NCBI RefSeq assembly: GCF_030718995.1
Contig: NZ_CP132204.1
Span: 2,852,001 to 2,916,000 of the forward strand
Origin: Arthrobacter oryzae
GTDB taxonomy: Bacteria; Actinomycetota; Actinomycetes; Actinomycetales; Micrococcaceae
Reading direction: 5' to 3'
DNA: 64,000 bases
The notes below the pieces were generated by a model. The model was given only the letters and a program-made list of their open reading frames with translations. It did not search any database and was not told the origin of the DNA. This document shows positions 21,894 through 30,256 of the stretch, in pieces. Position 1 is the stretch's first letter, and each line of letters opens with the position of its first letter. Position numbers and translations under genes: made by a program.

Positions 21894-22685
21894 GTGTCGG
21901 CGTCGCTGATATTTGGGGTTGTGGCGTCCAGCGCGCTGGTGCTGGGTGCATTTATCGGTGCCCGCTTCGAGCTACCCAAACGCCTTCTTGCCATCTTCCT
22001 GTCCTTCGCCGCCGGTGCGCTCATAACAGCCCTGACGTTCGAGCTCTTCGAGGACGCCTACGAGCGCGGCGGGATCGTCCTGGCCGCCGTCGGCCTCATG
22101 GTGGGTGCCATCGTGTTCACCGCGTTGAGCGCGCTCCTTGACCGCTGGGCACAGCCCGGTTCGCAGGCGACACCGGCCGATGAGTTCAGGGGCAGCGCCA
22201 AGCTGGACACGGATGCAGCCGCCGCCGACCGCCCTTCCAGCCCGGTATCCACCCGGGGTGCAGCCGGGATGGCGCTGCTCGCGGCTGTCACGCTCGACGG
22301 CATTCCCGAGAACATAGCCCTCGGTGTTTCGCTGGGTGAAGGCACGGGAGGGCTGGCCCTGCTCGCCGCAATCTTCGTTTCAAACCTCCCTGAAGCGCTG
22401 GTGGGGGCCTCGTCGATGCGCAGCCAGGGCAAGTCCGCGGGCGCCATCATGGGCCTGTGGTCGGTGTGCGCGGTCCTGCTGGTGCTTGCCGTGGTGATTG
22501 GCGCCGGGCCGTTGTCCGGCAGCGACCCGAAAACCATCTCGCTGCCCTTGGCGTTCGCCGCCGGTGCCGTCATTGCCTCGCTGGCCGACACCCTGATGCC
22601 CGAGGCGTTCGAGCACGGAGGTCCGGCCGTAGCGCTCAGCACCGCCGCCGGCTTTGTCCTGTCCTTCGTTCTCTCGCTCGCGTAA
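21894..22685 (+). CDS. ZIP-family divalent metal transporter
   Basis: A 263-residue multi-pass membrane protein of the ZIP (ZupT/GufA-like) family, expected to import or move zinc or other divalent cations. The paired transmembrane metal-site motifs are seen as LDGIPENIALGVSL (about residues 137-150) and SNLPEALVG. A charged variable loop (about residues 85-120) lies before them. The starting His of the usual HNxPEG motif is replaced by Asp, as in the bacterial branch with DGIPEN. The start is GTG 21894. It stands alone. Confidence 0.85.
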   Translation: MSASLIFGVVASSALVLGAFIGARFELPKRLLAIFLSFAAGALITALTFELFEDAYERGGIVLAAVGLMVGAIVFTALSALLDRWAQPGSQATPADEFRGSAKLDTDAAAADRPSSPVSTRGAAGMALLAAVTLDGIPENIALGVSLGEGTGGLALLAAIFVSNLPEALVGASSMRSQGKSAGAIMGLWSVCAVLLVLAVVIGAGPLSGSDPKTISLPLAFAAGAVIASLADTLMPEAFEHGGPAVALSTAAGFVLSFVLSLA

Positions 22686-22704
22686 GGATGCCCAAAAACG
22701 CGGC

Positions 22705-22953
22705 CTACGGCCCGCCGTCGTGCCTCAAAACGTCCGGGAGTTCATCCACATAAACCGTTTGCGGCGGATCAAAATAGATCACCAGCACTTCCTCGCCCAC
22801 CGCAAACACACTGGCCTTGTCGAACGGATGGGCGTGGAACGCCATGGTGCCGCCGAGGTACGGCAGCATGACCTCGCCGATGGTGCCGGGCCCGATGCGC
22901 CCGGTCACCCGTCCGATCTTGCCGGTGAGGCTGCGGTCAACGTCTTTACGCAT
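22705..22953 (-). CDS. NfeD-like OB-fold protein, flotillin partner
   Basis: An 82-residue soluble protein (SLTGKIGRVTGRIGPGTIGEV, then VFAVGEEVLVIYFDPPQTVYV). The beta-rich pattern resembles the C-terminal OB domain of NfeD proteins, but the membrane part is absent. It lies 8 bp downstream of a flotillin gene on the same strand, the usual NfeD-flotillin pairing. The functional link to membrane microdomains is inferred from that pairing. Confidence 0.7.
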   Translation of the reverse strand: MRKDVDRSLTGKIGRVTGRIGPGTIGEVMLPYLGGTMAFHAHPFDKASVFAVGEEVLVIYFDPPQTVYVDELPDVLRHDGGP

Positions 22954-22961
22954 CGGGGTCC

Positions 22962-24395
22962 TCAGGCATCGGGGGCTTTGGCCGGGCGCTTGCCTTCCCG
23001 GCTGTTCTTCAGCGCCGAGGAGAGCGCGGGAAGGTAGTCGCCCACCTGGGCGAGGATGCCGCCGAGCATCTTGTTGACCCCTTCGCCGCCGTTGAGCACC
23101 GTCATCTGTCCCACATGCGAGAACGGCTCCGCTGCCGCCGCGATGATGGCCGGCATGTTCTCGGCCAGTTGCTGCGAAATGACCGCGTCCTGGTTGGTCC
23201 CGAGGGCTTCCGCGCGGGCCTTGATGCCGTCCGCCTCAGCCAGTGCCTTCGCCTTGATGGCCGAGGCGGCAGCCTCGCCGCGTGCCCGGGTGGCTGCAGC
23301 CTCAGCCTCGCCGGTGACCTTCGTGGCGCCGGCCGCGGCCGCGGCTGCCGTGGCATTTGCCTGGGCCTGGAGTTCGGTCCGGCGGGCGTTCACCTGGGCT
23401 TCGAGTTCGGTGCGGCGGGCCAGGGCTTCGGCCGCGCTGATGTCGGCCGCCTTCTGGCCTTCGGCGTCCGTGCGCTTGGCGTAGGCTTTGGCGTCGGCGG
23501 GCTTGCGGATGGTGGTCTGGAGCTTCTGCTCCTCGCGGTCCGCCTCGAGCTTGGCCACTTCGGTTTCCTGGACCACCACCTGTTGGCGGGCCGTCGCGTC
23601 AGCCAGCGGACCGGCCTGGGCGGCGTTCGCCTTGGCCCGTTCGGCGTTTGCCTGCGCCACCGACTGCCTGATCGCGGAGACGCTCTGGGCATCGGCGATG
23701 AGTGCCGCGGCCTCCGCTTCCTTTTCCGCGGCCTCGCGGTTCCTCGTGGCTTCGGCGATGCGGGCCTCCATTTTCACCTGGGCAATGTGCGGCTTGGCGA
23801 TGTTCTGGATGTACCCGGTGGGATCCTGCAGGTCCTTGATCTGGAGCGAATCCACCACCAGGCCCAGCTTCTCCATTTCCACACCGCTGGCGCTTCGGAC
23901 CTGGGACCCGAGCTTGTCCCGTTCGCGGATGATTTCCTCCACCGTCATACTGCCGATAATGGACCTCAGGTGTCCTTCAAAGACGTTGTACACCTGGCTT
24001 TCCATTTTTGGCTGCTGGCCCAGGAAACGCCGGGCCGCATTTGCAATGAAGGGCGGGGCATCGCCGATTTTGTAAATCACCACGCCTTCCACAATTACCT
24101 GGATGCCCTGCGAGGTAACACAGGAAACTTTAAGCTCAGTTTCATTCAGGGTGAGGGACAACGTCCGCACGGTCTGCAGCCCGGGAAATACCAGCGCCCC
24201 CTTGCCGGTGACGATCTTGAAGTCCATTCCGGCCCGTGTTTCCAGGGTTCCGCGGGTCAGGCCGGAGATGATGAGGGCCTCGTTCGGCTCAGCAACCTTC
24301 CACATCAGTTTTATTGCCACCCAGATAAAGCCAATGACCACAATCGCCCCGATGAGGGCGGCAATGAGCGGGAAGAATGCTGACAAGTCCGGCAT
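22962..24395 (-). CDS. Flotillin/SPFH-domain protein
   Basis: A 477-residue flotillin. A single N-terminal hydrophobic helix (residues 8-32) anchors it, an SPFH domain covers about 33-210 (EALIISGLTRGT, FVFPGL-like VFPGLQTVRTLSL, GLVVDSLQIKDLQDP), and a long Ala/Glu/Lys-rich coiled coil follows to about residue 400, ending in a Gly-rich segment. Flotillins form oligomeric scaffolds in the inner membrane. The NfeD-like gene is 8 bp downstream, so a two-gene operon is likely. The 250-bp gap upstream of its start holds only divergent regulatory sequence. Confidence 0.93.
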   Translation of the reverse strand: MPDLSAFFPLIAALIGAIVVIGFIWVAIKLMWKVAEPNEALIISGLTRGTLETRAGMDFKIVTGKGALVFPGLQTVRTLSLTLNETELKVSCVTSQGIQVIVEGVVIYKIGDAPPFIANAARRFLGQQPKMESQVYNVFEGHLRSIIGSMTVEEIIRERDKLGSQVRSASGVEMEKLGLVVDSLQIKDLQDPTGYIQNIAKPHIAQVKMEARIAEATRNREAAEKEAEAAALIADAQSVSAIRQSVAQANAERAKANAAQAGPLADATARQQVVVQETEVAKLEADREEQKLQTTIRKPADAKAYAKRTDAEGQKAADISAAEALARRTELEAQVNARRTELQAQANATAAAAAAGATKVTGEAEAAATRARGEAAASAIKAKALAEADGIKARAEALGTNQDAVISQQLAENMPAIIAAAAEPFSHVGQMTVLNGGEGVNKMLGGILAQVGDYLPALSSALKNSREGKRPAKAPDA

Positions 24396-24645
24396 GACCC
24401 ACGTCCTTTCACGGTTATGGAACGGGTATCGCGGTAAAATCCCGATAAATGCCAGCTGCCCGTTTCCTGCCGGTTAAATGCGCGTCATTCCGGCCTGCCG
24501 GGCCAGCTGTTGTAGACAGTCTGGTGGGGCCCCGGCGGGAAGTCCAGCAATTCGGAGGCAGGGGGAAGAAAGCCCCTGTTGCGGTCCCCGCTGCAGTGGA
24601 ATGGTTGGGCATGGGGCAGCGGACTGATCCGGAGGGAGATGCGCG

Positions 24646-26034
24646 ATGCTTGGCCTGGCCGGACGGACACTCGAAGCCGCGTGGCGCACCTGGCGGGCTG
24701 AGCGCGGAGGCCCGGAGGCGATCCGCCGCCTGCAGCAGGCACGCCTTGCGGAGCTCGTGGAGTTTGCCCGCTCCGGATCGCCCTACTACCGGCGCCTGTA
24801 CAGGGACGTGCCGGATAAGATCACGGATCCGCGCCATCTTCCCCCTGTGGGCAAACGGGACCTGATGGCGAACTTCGACGACTGGGTGACGGACCCGCAC
24901 ATCACGCTGGCCAAGCTAAAGACGGAGCTGCTCTCCGATCTGTCGCAGCTGGGGACCCTGTTCCGCGGGCGGTACCTGGTGGTGACCACGTCCGGCAGCA
25001 CAGGAGAACCGGCCGTCCTGATTCACGACCGCTTCTCCTGGGTGGTGGTGAACGTGGTGGTGAGGGTCCGGGAGCGCCGGACCCTGGTGAAAGCTTCGGA
25101 AGTACGGGACTTTCTGTGCCGCGGCCTGCGGGCGGCGGCCCTCGTTGCGGGTGGCGGCCACTTCGCGGGCGTTGTCCTGACCGAAAACGCCCGACGGCGT
25201 GCCCCGGCCATTGCCCGCCGCCTCCGCGTGTTTTCGGTGCTGAGGCCGCTCCCGGAGCTCGTGGCGGAACTCAACACCTTCAAGCCAACGTTGCTTTTCG
25301 GGTATCCGAGCGCCATGATCCAGCTGGCGGCGGAACAGGACGCCGGGCGGTTACGGATCCGGCCCGTCCTGGCGATCAGCTCCGGCGAGAACCTGTCCGC
25401 CGCCGGACGCGCCTCCATCGAAGCGGCGTTCAGCTGCCGGGTCACCGAACGCTATCTGTCATCGGAGGTCCCCGCGCTGACCAGCCAGTGCCGGCTGGGG
25501 GCGTTCCACGTCAACACGGACTGGTACATCCTTGAACCGGTGGACGCGGACTACCGTCCGGTTCCGGCCGGCACCACCTCCCATACCGCGCTCGTGACCA
25601 ACCTGGCCAACCGGGTGCAGCCGCTGATCCGGTACGACCTCGGAGACCGGGTAACGCTCGCAGCAGATCCATGCCCGTGCGGCAGTCCGTTTCCTGCCGT
25701 GACGATCGACGGCCGCAAGGGGGACCTGCTTTCCTTCGCGGCGCCCGGCGGCGGCACCGTCACCGTCCTGCCGCTCGCACTTGGCACCGTGATCGAGGAG
25801 ACCCCCGGCGTGCGCAGGTTCCAGGCCGTCCGGACGGGGCCCGGCAACCTGACAGTGCGGCTCGAGGCCTGGCCGGATGCCGCTGTGGCCGAGGTGTGCC
25901 AGGCGGTGACAGAACGGCTGGAGGGCTATTTCGCCGCGCTTGGCGCCGGGCCGGTCGCAATCGAGCATACGGATGAGCTGCCCCGGCCCGACCGCAGCGG
26001 CAAATTCCGGCAGGTCTGGTCCGCGGTGAGGTGA
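24646..26034 (+). CDS. Phenylacetate-CoA ligase/CapK-like adenylating protein
   Basis: A 462-residue member of the PaaK/CapK branch of the AMP-forming ligases. The phosphate-binding loop TTSGSTGEPA lies near residues 112-121, and LLFGYPSAM and SSGENLS are the typical following elements. The acid-binding C-terminal part has LIRYDLGDRV, then CPCGSPFPAV. By family it would activate a carboxylic acid with ATP; CapK relatives act in surface polysaccharide clusters. It stands alone between flotillin and DUF4383, so the substrate is open. GGAGGGAGAT precedes the ATG. Confidence 0.85.
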   Translation: MLGLAGRTLEAAWRTWRAERGGPEAIRRLQQARLAELVEFARSGSPYYRRLYRDVPDKITDPRHLPPVGKRDLMANFDDWVTDPHITLAKLKTELLSDLSQLGTLFRGRYLVVTTSGSTGEPAVLIHDRFSWVVVNVVVRVRERRTLVKASEVRDFLCRGLRAAALVAGGGHFAGVVLTENARRRAPAIARRLRVFSVLRPLPELVAELNTFKPTLLFGYPSAMIQLAAEQDAGRLRIRPVLAISSGENLSAAGRASIEAAFSCRVTERYLSSEVPALTSQCRLGAFHVNTDWYILEPVDADYRPVPAGTTSHTALVTNLANRVQPLIRYDLGDRVTLAADPCPCGSPFPAVTIDGRKGDLLSFAAPGGGTVTVLPLALGTVIEETPGVRRFQAVRTGPGNLTVRLEAWPDAAVAEVCQAVTERLEGYFAALGAGPVAIEHTDELPRPDRSGKFRQVWSAVR

Positions 26035-26169
26035 CGGCGGCTTGTAAAAAGCTGGTGCAGCCGCCTGCGACTACGCAGGACAACTGCACCAACCGGTGGT
26101 TAAAACATTCAGATTGCTACGAAGCGTTCCTCATATGCGGCTCCTTATGTCCCGGCTACGCGTTCCGGG

Positions 26170-26631
26170 TTACCTGCGGTCCTCGGCCAGATGCCTGGAA
26201 AGGATCCAGCCGGCGCCAATCATCAGCACACCCAGCACCATGTGGGTCCAGTTATCCATCGTGTTCAGCGACAGGAAATTGGCCGCCGAATCCACTCCGA
26301 CACTGAGCCCGAAGATGCTGAGGACGATGTACAGCGCACCAAAGCCCATGAGGAAGTTCCGGGCGCCCATTCCACTGCGGGACATTGCCCAACCTGTTGC
26401 ACCGATGACCAGCTGCACAATGTTCAGCAGCATGGAAACCTGGAACAGGCTAAGGAACATGGCGTGCGAATCAGGTCCCAGGAACCTCAGTTCGCTGTAC
26501 TGCTGGGTAATGCCCGGGATGAACCCCAGGACACCCACCAACATCAGGACAATACCTACACCCATGCCGACGTTCTGGACATCCGTACGTCCAAAGTGAA
26601 CGCCATGTGCATGTGGGGATGCGGTAGTCAT
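26170..26631 (-). CDS. DUF4383 membrane protein
   Basis: A 153-residue membrane protein with four predicted helices (about 28-45, 65-85, 95-115, 130-145). The Gly-rich first helix, MGVGIVLMLVGVLGFIPG, and the C-terminal NTMDNWTHMVLGVLMIGAGW are characteristic of DUF4383. ATG 26631 has GGAGGCAG upstream; a start at 26649 would lack this. The function is unknown. A small imperfect hairpin lies between it and the CapK-like gene (about 26051-26090). Confidence 0.85.
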   Translation of the reverse strand: MTTASPHAHGVHFGRTDVQNVGMGVGIVLMLVGVLGFIPGITQQYSELRFLGPDSHAMFLSLFQVSMLLNIVQLVIGATGWAMSRSGMGARNFLMGFGALYIVLSIFGLSVGVDSAANFLSLNTMDNWTHMVLGVLMIGAGWILSRHLAEDRR

Positions 26632-26752
26632 TTTTCTGCCTCCAACCACTGATTACGGACAATCCAATTTTACGGCTGAGTAACGAAAAAAGCGCTGGCG
26701 GGCGGGCACTTCTGCGGCCGCGGGGGTCCCTCCCGTGACACCATGGGACACG

Positions 26753-28069
26753 ATGAAACTGCGCGCTGATCAGACCGGAGACCGTGGCATTCCCATGCCC
26801 TTGTGGCTGCAGGGAGCGCTCGAGTCGGCGCAGGCGGCGGTCATTTCCGCGCTGGTGGTGCTGGCGCCCATTGTCGCCGTCTGGGCCACTGCGGGGTTTC
26901 AGAACAACAACTTCGACGCCCTCGCCCGGCTCGGCGGCCAGGCGTGGCTGCTGATCCACGGCGTGCCGCTGCACCTGACAACGGTGGCCGGGGAGGCTGC
27001 GGCCCAGCCCGAGTCCGGCACGCTCTCGCTGATTCCGCTGGGCCTCACGCTCATCCCGTTCCTGCTTGCGTGGCGGGCGGGCCGGCGCCTGGCCCGGGCC
27101 TCGTACACGGACCAGCTCTGGCAGGCGCTGCTGGGTTCCTGGCTGGTGTATGCCGGGTTCGGCATGGCTACGGGATTCGTGTGCCGGACGGACGACGTCG
27201 CCATTTTCCTGTGGTTTGCCGGGCTGATACCGCTGGTGCCGTTCGGCCTGGGGATGGTGGTGGGTGCCCGCCGCGAAGCCGGTTCGTGGAGCCGGCTTAT
27301 CGGCGTCGACGCCGTGGACTGGATTGCCCGGACCAGCCAGCATTCCCGCTGGGCTGGCTCCTACCTGGGTTCCGCCATCAAAGCCGGCTTCGTGGCCCTG
27401 ATGGCGGCCTTCTCCATGTCAGCCGCACTGCTTACGGTGGACCTCCTGATCCACTGGGATCTGGTGATCGCCGTGTATGAAGGGCTCGACGCCGGCGCAA
27501 TGGGTGGTGCCGTCCTCACCATCGCGCAGCTCGGCTTCCTGCCCAACCTGGCCGTTTTTGCGCTCGCCTGGACGTCCGGCTCCGGCTTCGCCCTGGGCGT
27601 GGGCTCGCAGGCCGGGCCGCTGGGAACCGCTGTTGGCCCGCTGCCATCCATTCCGGTGTTCGCCGCACTGCCCGCAGGCCCGCTGGACTACGCCTTCGTA
27701 GCGCTGGTGGTTCCGGTCCTGGCCGGTGCGCTGGCCGGCTGGTGGTTCCTTCGCGAGGGCGAAAACCACTTTGACGAATGGCTGTCCATCAAGGTCCGTG
27801 CCCGCTGGTTCACGGCGTCGGCCTCAACACTCGTCCTCGGCGCCATCATCGGTGTGGCGGCTGGCCTGATGGCCGGAGGGCTGGCTTGGATGGCGCGGGG
27901 ATCGGCCGGGATCGGCCGCCTTACGGACATCGGGCCGGATCCGTTGAGCACCTCGCTGTGGGTGGCCGCGGAAGTGGCAGTCGGCGTCGTGATTGGTTAC
28001 GCGGCGGGCCCGTGGCTGGAACGCCAGCAGAAGCTGCGCGAAGCGGATCTGGACGCGGCCAAGCCGTAG
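26753..28069 (+). CDS. DUF6350 multi-pass membrane protein
   Basis: A 438-residue integral membrane protein with about ten hydrophobic helices. LWLQGALESAQAAVISALVV at the N-terminus and the central YEGLDAGAMGGAVLTIAQL, then WTSGSGFALG, match DUF6350, a family I know as lying near purN/purH in Micrococcaceae and relatives. That context holds here (purN at 29.6 kb, purH at 32.8 kb). ATG 26753 is preferred over GTG 26735. The function is unknown. Confidence 0.85.
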   Translation: MKLRADQTGDRGIPMPLWLQGALESAQAAVISALVVLAPIVAVWATAGFQNNNFDALARLGGQAWLLIHGVPLHLTTVAGEAAAQPESGTLSLIPLGLTLIPFLLAWRAGRRLARASYTDQLWQALLGSWLVYAGFGMATGFVCRTDDVAIFLWFAGLIPLVPFGLGMVVGARREAGSWSRLIGVDAVDWIARTSQHSRWAGSYLGSAIKAGFVALMAAFSMSAALLTVDLLIHWDLVIAVYEGLDAGAMGGAVLTIAQLGFLPNLAVFALAWTSGSGFALGVGSQAGPLGTAVGPLPSIPVFAALPAGPLDYAFVALVVPVLAGALAGWWFLREGENHFDEWLSIKVRARWFTASASTLVLGAIIGVAAGLMAGGLAWMARGSAGIGRLTDIGPDPLSTSLWVAAEVAVGVVIGYAAGPWLERQQKLREADLDAAKP

Positions 28070-28235
28070 GAGGTCCCGCCGTCGGGCGTTACTTCTGTTG
28101 ACCAGACGGCTTTTTGACCAGACGGCGCGTCGGCGGACCTGGGCGGTTGCTCACCAACGTCGCAACAGTTCTCCTGGAACGTGGCAGCAACGCAAGGATT
28201 TGCTGTCTTAGGAGGCTTATAAGTCCGCAAAGGAA

Positions 28236-28268
28236 TTGCCAACCTATCTAGGTAGTGACACTATCTAG
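28236..28268 (+). promoter_or_regulatory. Promoter and operator of the PadR gene; leaderless transcript likely
   Basis: TTGCCA (28236-28241), a 17-bp spacer and CACTAT (28259-28264) place the transcription start at or next to GTG 28271, which would make the message leaderless. CTATCTAG occurs at 28244-28251 and 28261-28268, inside the promoter, and is the best candidate for PadR binding. Confidence 0.55.
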
Positions 28269-28270
28269 AT

Positions 28271-28615
28271 GTGGAACATCTCGACTTTGACCAAGAGCTG
28301 ACCCGCGCGGCGCTACCGCAGGCTGTGCTCGCAGTCCTCAGCCACGGGGAAAGTCACGGTTATGCCATCGCCGAGGTCCTTCGGCAGCACGGCTTCGCAC
28401 GCATCAAGGGGGGAACCTTGTATCCACTCCTGAAGCGACTAGAAGACCAAGGCTTGGTTATGCACACTTGGCACCACGACCAGACGGGTCCGGGCCGCAA
28501 GCAGTTCACACTTACTGAACACGGCCGCGACGAGCTGGACCGTACGGCAGAAGCCTGGCACCGGATGAGCCGGGCTCTCACCGAAATCCGAATAACCCGA
28601 CGGGAAAAGCCATGA
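28271..28615 (+). CDS. PadR-family transcriptional regulator
   Basis: A 114-residue winged-helix protein of the PadR family. Motifs are AVLSHGESHGYAIAEVL, the recognition region IKGGTLYPLLKRLEDQGL, and the wing with GPGRKQFTLTEHGRDEL. By family it represses its own operon and responds to small hydrophobic compounds or partner proteins. The GTG start has no ribosome binding site but sits about where transcription should start. It overlaps the next gene by 4 bases (ATGA). Confidence 0.9.
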   Translation: MEHLDFDQELTRAALPQAVLAVLSHGESHGYAIAEVLRQHGFARIKGGTLYPLLKRLEDQGLVMHTWHHDQTGPGRKQFTLTEHGRDELDRTAEAWHRMSRALTEIRITRREKP

Positions 28616-29004
28616 ACTACGAGCGAAACCTAACCTTCAACCTTAGAGTCCGCGGATTGTCGGAATCCGAGATCACGGAAGTGCTTGATGACGTGCGAGC
28701 TCATCGTGCAGCAGCAGGGGCCCCTGCGGCAGTAGAATTCGGCCCCGCAGATGAATACGCAAAGCAGTTCCCAAAGACGAAACGGCGGACGTTGGGGAAG
28801 ACCATCACGAGCGTCGGGGCAGCTTTGGCGATTGCCTACCTTCTCCTCGCGGTCCTCCTGATGCTCCTGTTCAAAATCGACGTTCGCGACTTCGTTGGTC
28901 CGATCACGCTTCTGCCAGCCGTGATACTAATTCTGGCCAGTATCCTGGCCGGATTCCTGACCGACTACTTCAAGCCCGCACAAAGCTCCCGCGGTGCCCG
29001 CTAA
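28612..29004 (+). CDS. PadR-associated membrane protein (HAAS/DUF1700-like)
   Basis: A 130-residue protein with a soluble N-terminal part (residues 1-58, RVRGLSESEITEVLDDVRAH) and two transmembrane helices (about 65-87 and 97-116). The N-terminal alpha-helical segment followed by two helices is the pattern of HAAS-type proteins that occur with PadR regulators. It is co-translated with padR through the 4-base overlap. The pair probably senses membrane or envelope stress, which is inference. Confidence 0.8.
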   Translation: MNYERNLTFNLRVRGLSESEITEVLDDVRAHRAAAGAPAAVEFGPADEYAKQFPKTKRRTLGKTITSVGAALAIAYLLLAVLLMLLFKIDVRDFVGPITLLPAVILILASILAGFLTDYFKPAQSSRGAR

Positions 29005-29058
29005 TCCTCTGCCCATACTTCGGGTCGATTCGGATTGTCCAAATAAGACAGCAGAGGT

Positions 29059-29092
29059 TAGCCCGGCCACCAGGGCACTCTGTCCGGGCTAA
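29059..29092. terminator. Bidirectional terminator
   Basis: TTAGCCCGG pairs with CCGGGCTAA around a 16-base loop between two convergent genes. The right arm contains the stop codon of the gene at 29089-29520. Confidence 0.6.
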
Positions 29093-29520
29093 CGGAGCTG
29101 GGCGGGGAGGGACTTTTCCAGCTGGGTCTGGCACTGGGTCATGGCCTGCTGGGTGAGCGCCGTGCGGGAGCACTGCTGGAAATCCCGGACCTGGTTGAAG
29201 AACACCGCGGCGACCAGGATCAGCAGCACCATCACCGCTGAGACCACCAGCCCCGAAATCGTCCCGAAGAGCACCAGTTTGGATTCCTTCAGCTTGACGG
29301 CCCTGACAAGCACCATGATGCCGAGCACGATGCTCACGGCCGTCAGGATGGAGCTCAGCCACAGATGGGTGATGTCCAGCTGGTAGACGAAGAACGCCCC
29401 CAGGACGGCAACGATAAAGGCGCGGAACAGGTTGTGCGTCTTTAGCAGTGACGTCTTCGCGGCCTCGCTGAGGGGTTGCTTGGCCGGCTGGGGACGTGCG
29501 GAGTCCTTCGGGGGGTTCAT
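29089..29520 (-). CDS. Hypothetical membrane protein
   Basis: A 143-residue protein with a Pro/Lys-rich N-terminus and three transmembrane helices (about 33-50, 55-72, 82-108), followed by an external tail with two cysteines (QQCSRTAL and TQCQTQLEK) that might form a disulfide. It is divergent from purN, 39 bp away. The family is not recognised; similar genes sit next to purN in related genomes as far as I know. Confidence 0.75.
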   Translation of the reverse strand: MNPPKDSARPQPAKQPLSEAAKTSLLKTHNLFRAFIVAVLGAFFVYQLDITHLWLSSILTAVSIVLGIMVLVRAVKLKESKLVLFGTISGLVVSAVMVLLILVAAVFFNQVRDFQQCSRTALTQQAMTQCQTQLEKSLPAQLR

Positions 29521-29559
29521 GTTTTCCAGCCTACGCGAGCAGCCCCATAAGCTAGAGCC

Positions 29560-30123
29560 ATGCGCATCGTTGTCCTCGTGTCCGGTACCGGTTCCAACCT
29601 CCAGGCTGTCATCGACGCCGTCAAGGCGGGCGAGCTGGACGTGGAAATCGCCGCAGTCGGTGCCGACCGGCCGGGGACTTACGGGGTGGAGCGTTCGTCG
29701 GCTGCCGGAATCCCGACGTTCGTGGTGGACTTCAAGGCCTACGCCGACCGTGCCGACTGGAACGCTGCGCTGACTGAAGCTGTGGCCGCATACCGGCCGG
29801 ATGTGGTGGTGTCCTCAGGCTTCATGCGCATTGTGAGCCCGGAGTTCATCGACGCGTTCGACGGGAAATACCTCAACACGCACCCCGCCCTGCTGCCGGC
29901 CTTCCCGGGTGCCCATGGAGTCCGCGATGCCATGGCCTACGGCGTGAAGGTCACCGGCTGCACCGTTCACTGGGCCGACGCCGGCGTGGACACGGGCCCC
30001 ATCATCGCCCAGGAAGCCGTGGCCATTGAGGAGTCCGACACCGAGGACTCCCTGCACGAGCGCATCAAGGTCGTGGAGCGCAGGCTCCTGGTCTCGACCC
30101 TGGCGCAGCTCGCCGCCGCCTGA
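29560..30123 (+). CDS. purN: Phosphoribosylglycinamide formyltransferase
   Basis: A 187-residue GAR transformylase using 10-formyltetrahydrofolate in step 3 of purine synthesis. The phosphate loop SGTGSNLQ is at residues 8-15, and the catalytic residues Asn106, His108 and Asp144 are seen in NTHPALLPAFPGAHG and DAGVDTGPII. The length is normal. It is in the cytosol. A 66-bp palindromic element starts 5 bases after its stop codon. purH lies 2.7 kb further on the same strand, separated by a DUF559 gene and an MFS gene. Confidence 0.97.
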   Translation: MRIVVLVSGTGSNLQAVIDAVKAGELDVEIAAVGADRPGTYGVERSSAAGIPTFVVDFKAYADRADWNAALTEAVAAYRPDVVVSSGFMRIVSPEFIDAFDGKYLNTHPALLPAFPGAHGVRDAMAYGVKVTGCTVHWADAGVDTGPIIAQEAVAIEESDTEDSLHERIKVVERRLLVSTLAQLAAA

Positions 30124-30128
30124 TCCCT

Positions 30129-30194
30129 CCCAACTAAGTAGCAGTTAACGTCGTGAAACGCGGTTTTGAGGACGTTAACTGCGAGTCAGTTGGG
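30129..30194. repeat. 66-bp palindromic element, copy A
   Basis: It starts CCCAACT and ends AGTTGGG; the arms include GCAGTTAACGTC and GACGTTAACTGC. It has exactly the length of copy B (31184-31249) and shares the right half GACGTTAA[AC]TGCGAGTCAG with it. It begins 5 bases after the purN stop, so it may act as a transcript-end hairpin. Confidence 0.85.
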
Positions 30195-30256
30195 TGAACG
30201 CATGCAGATCTGTGGATAACTTCCGGGCGCCCGCCCGGGATTTGAAATCATGAGGA

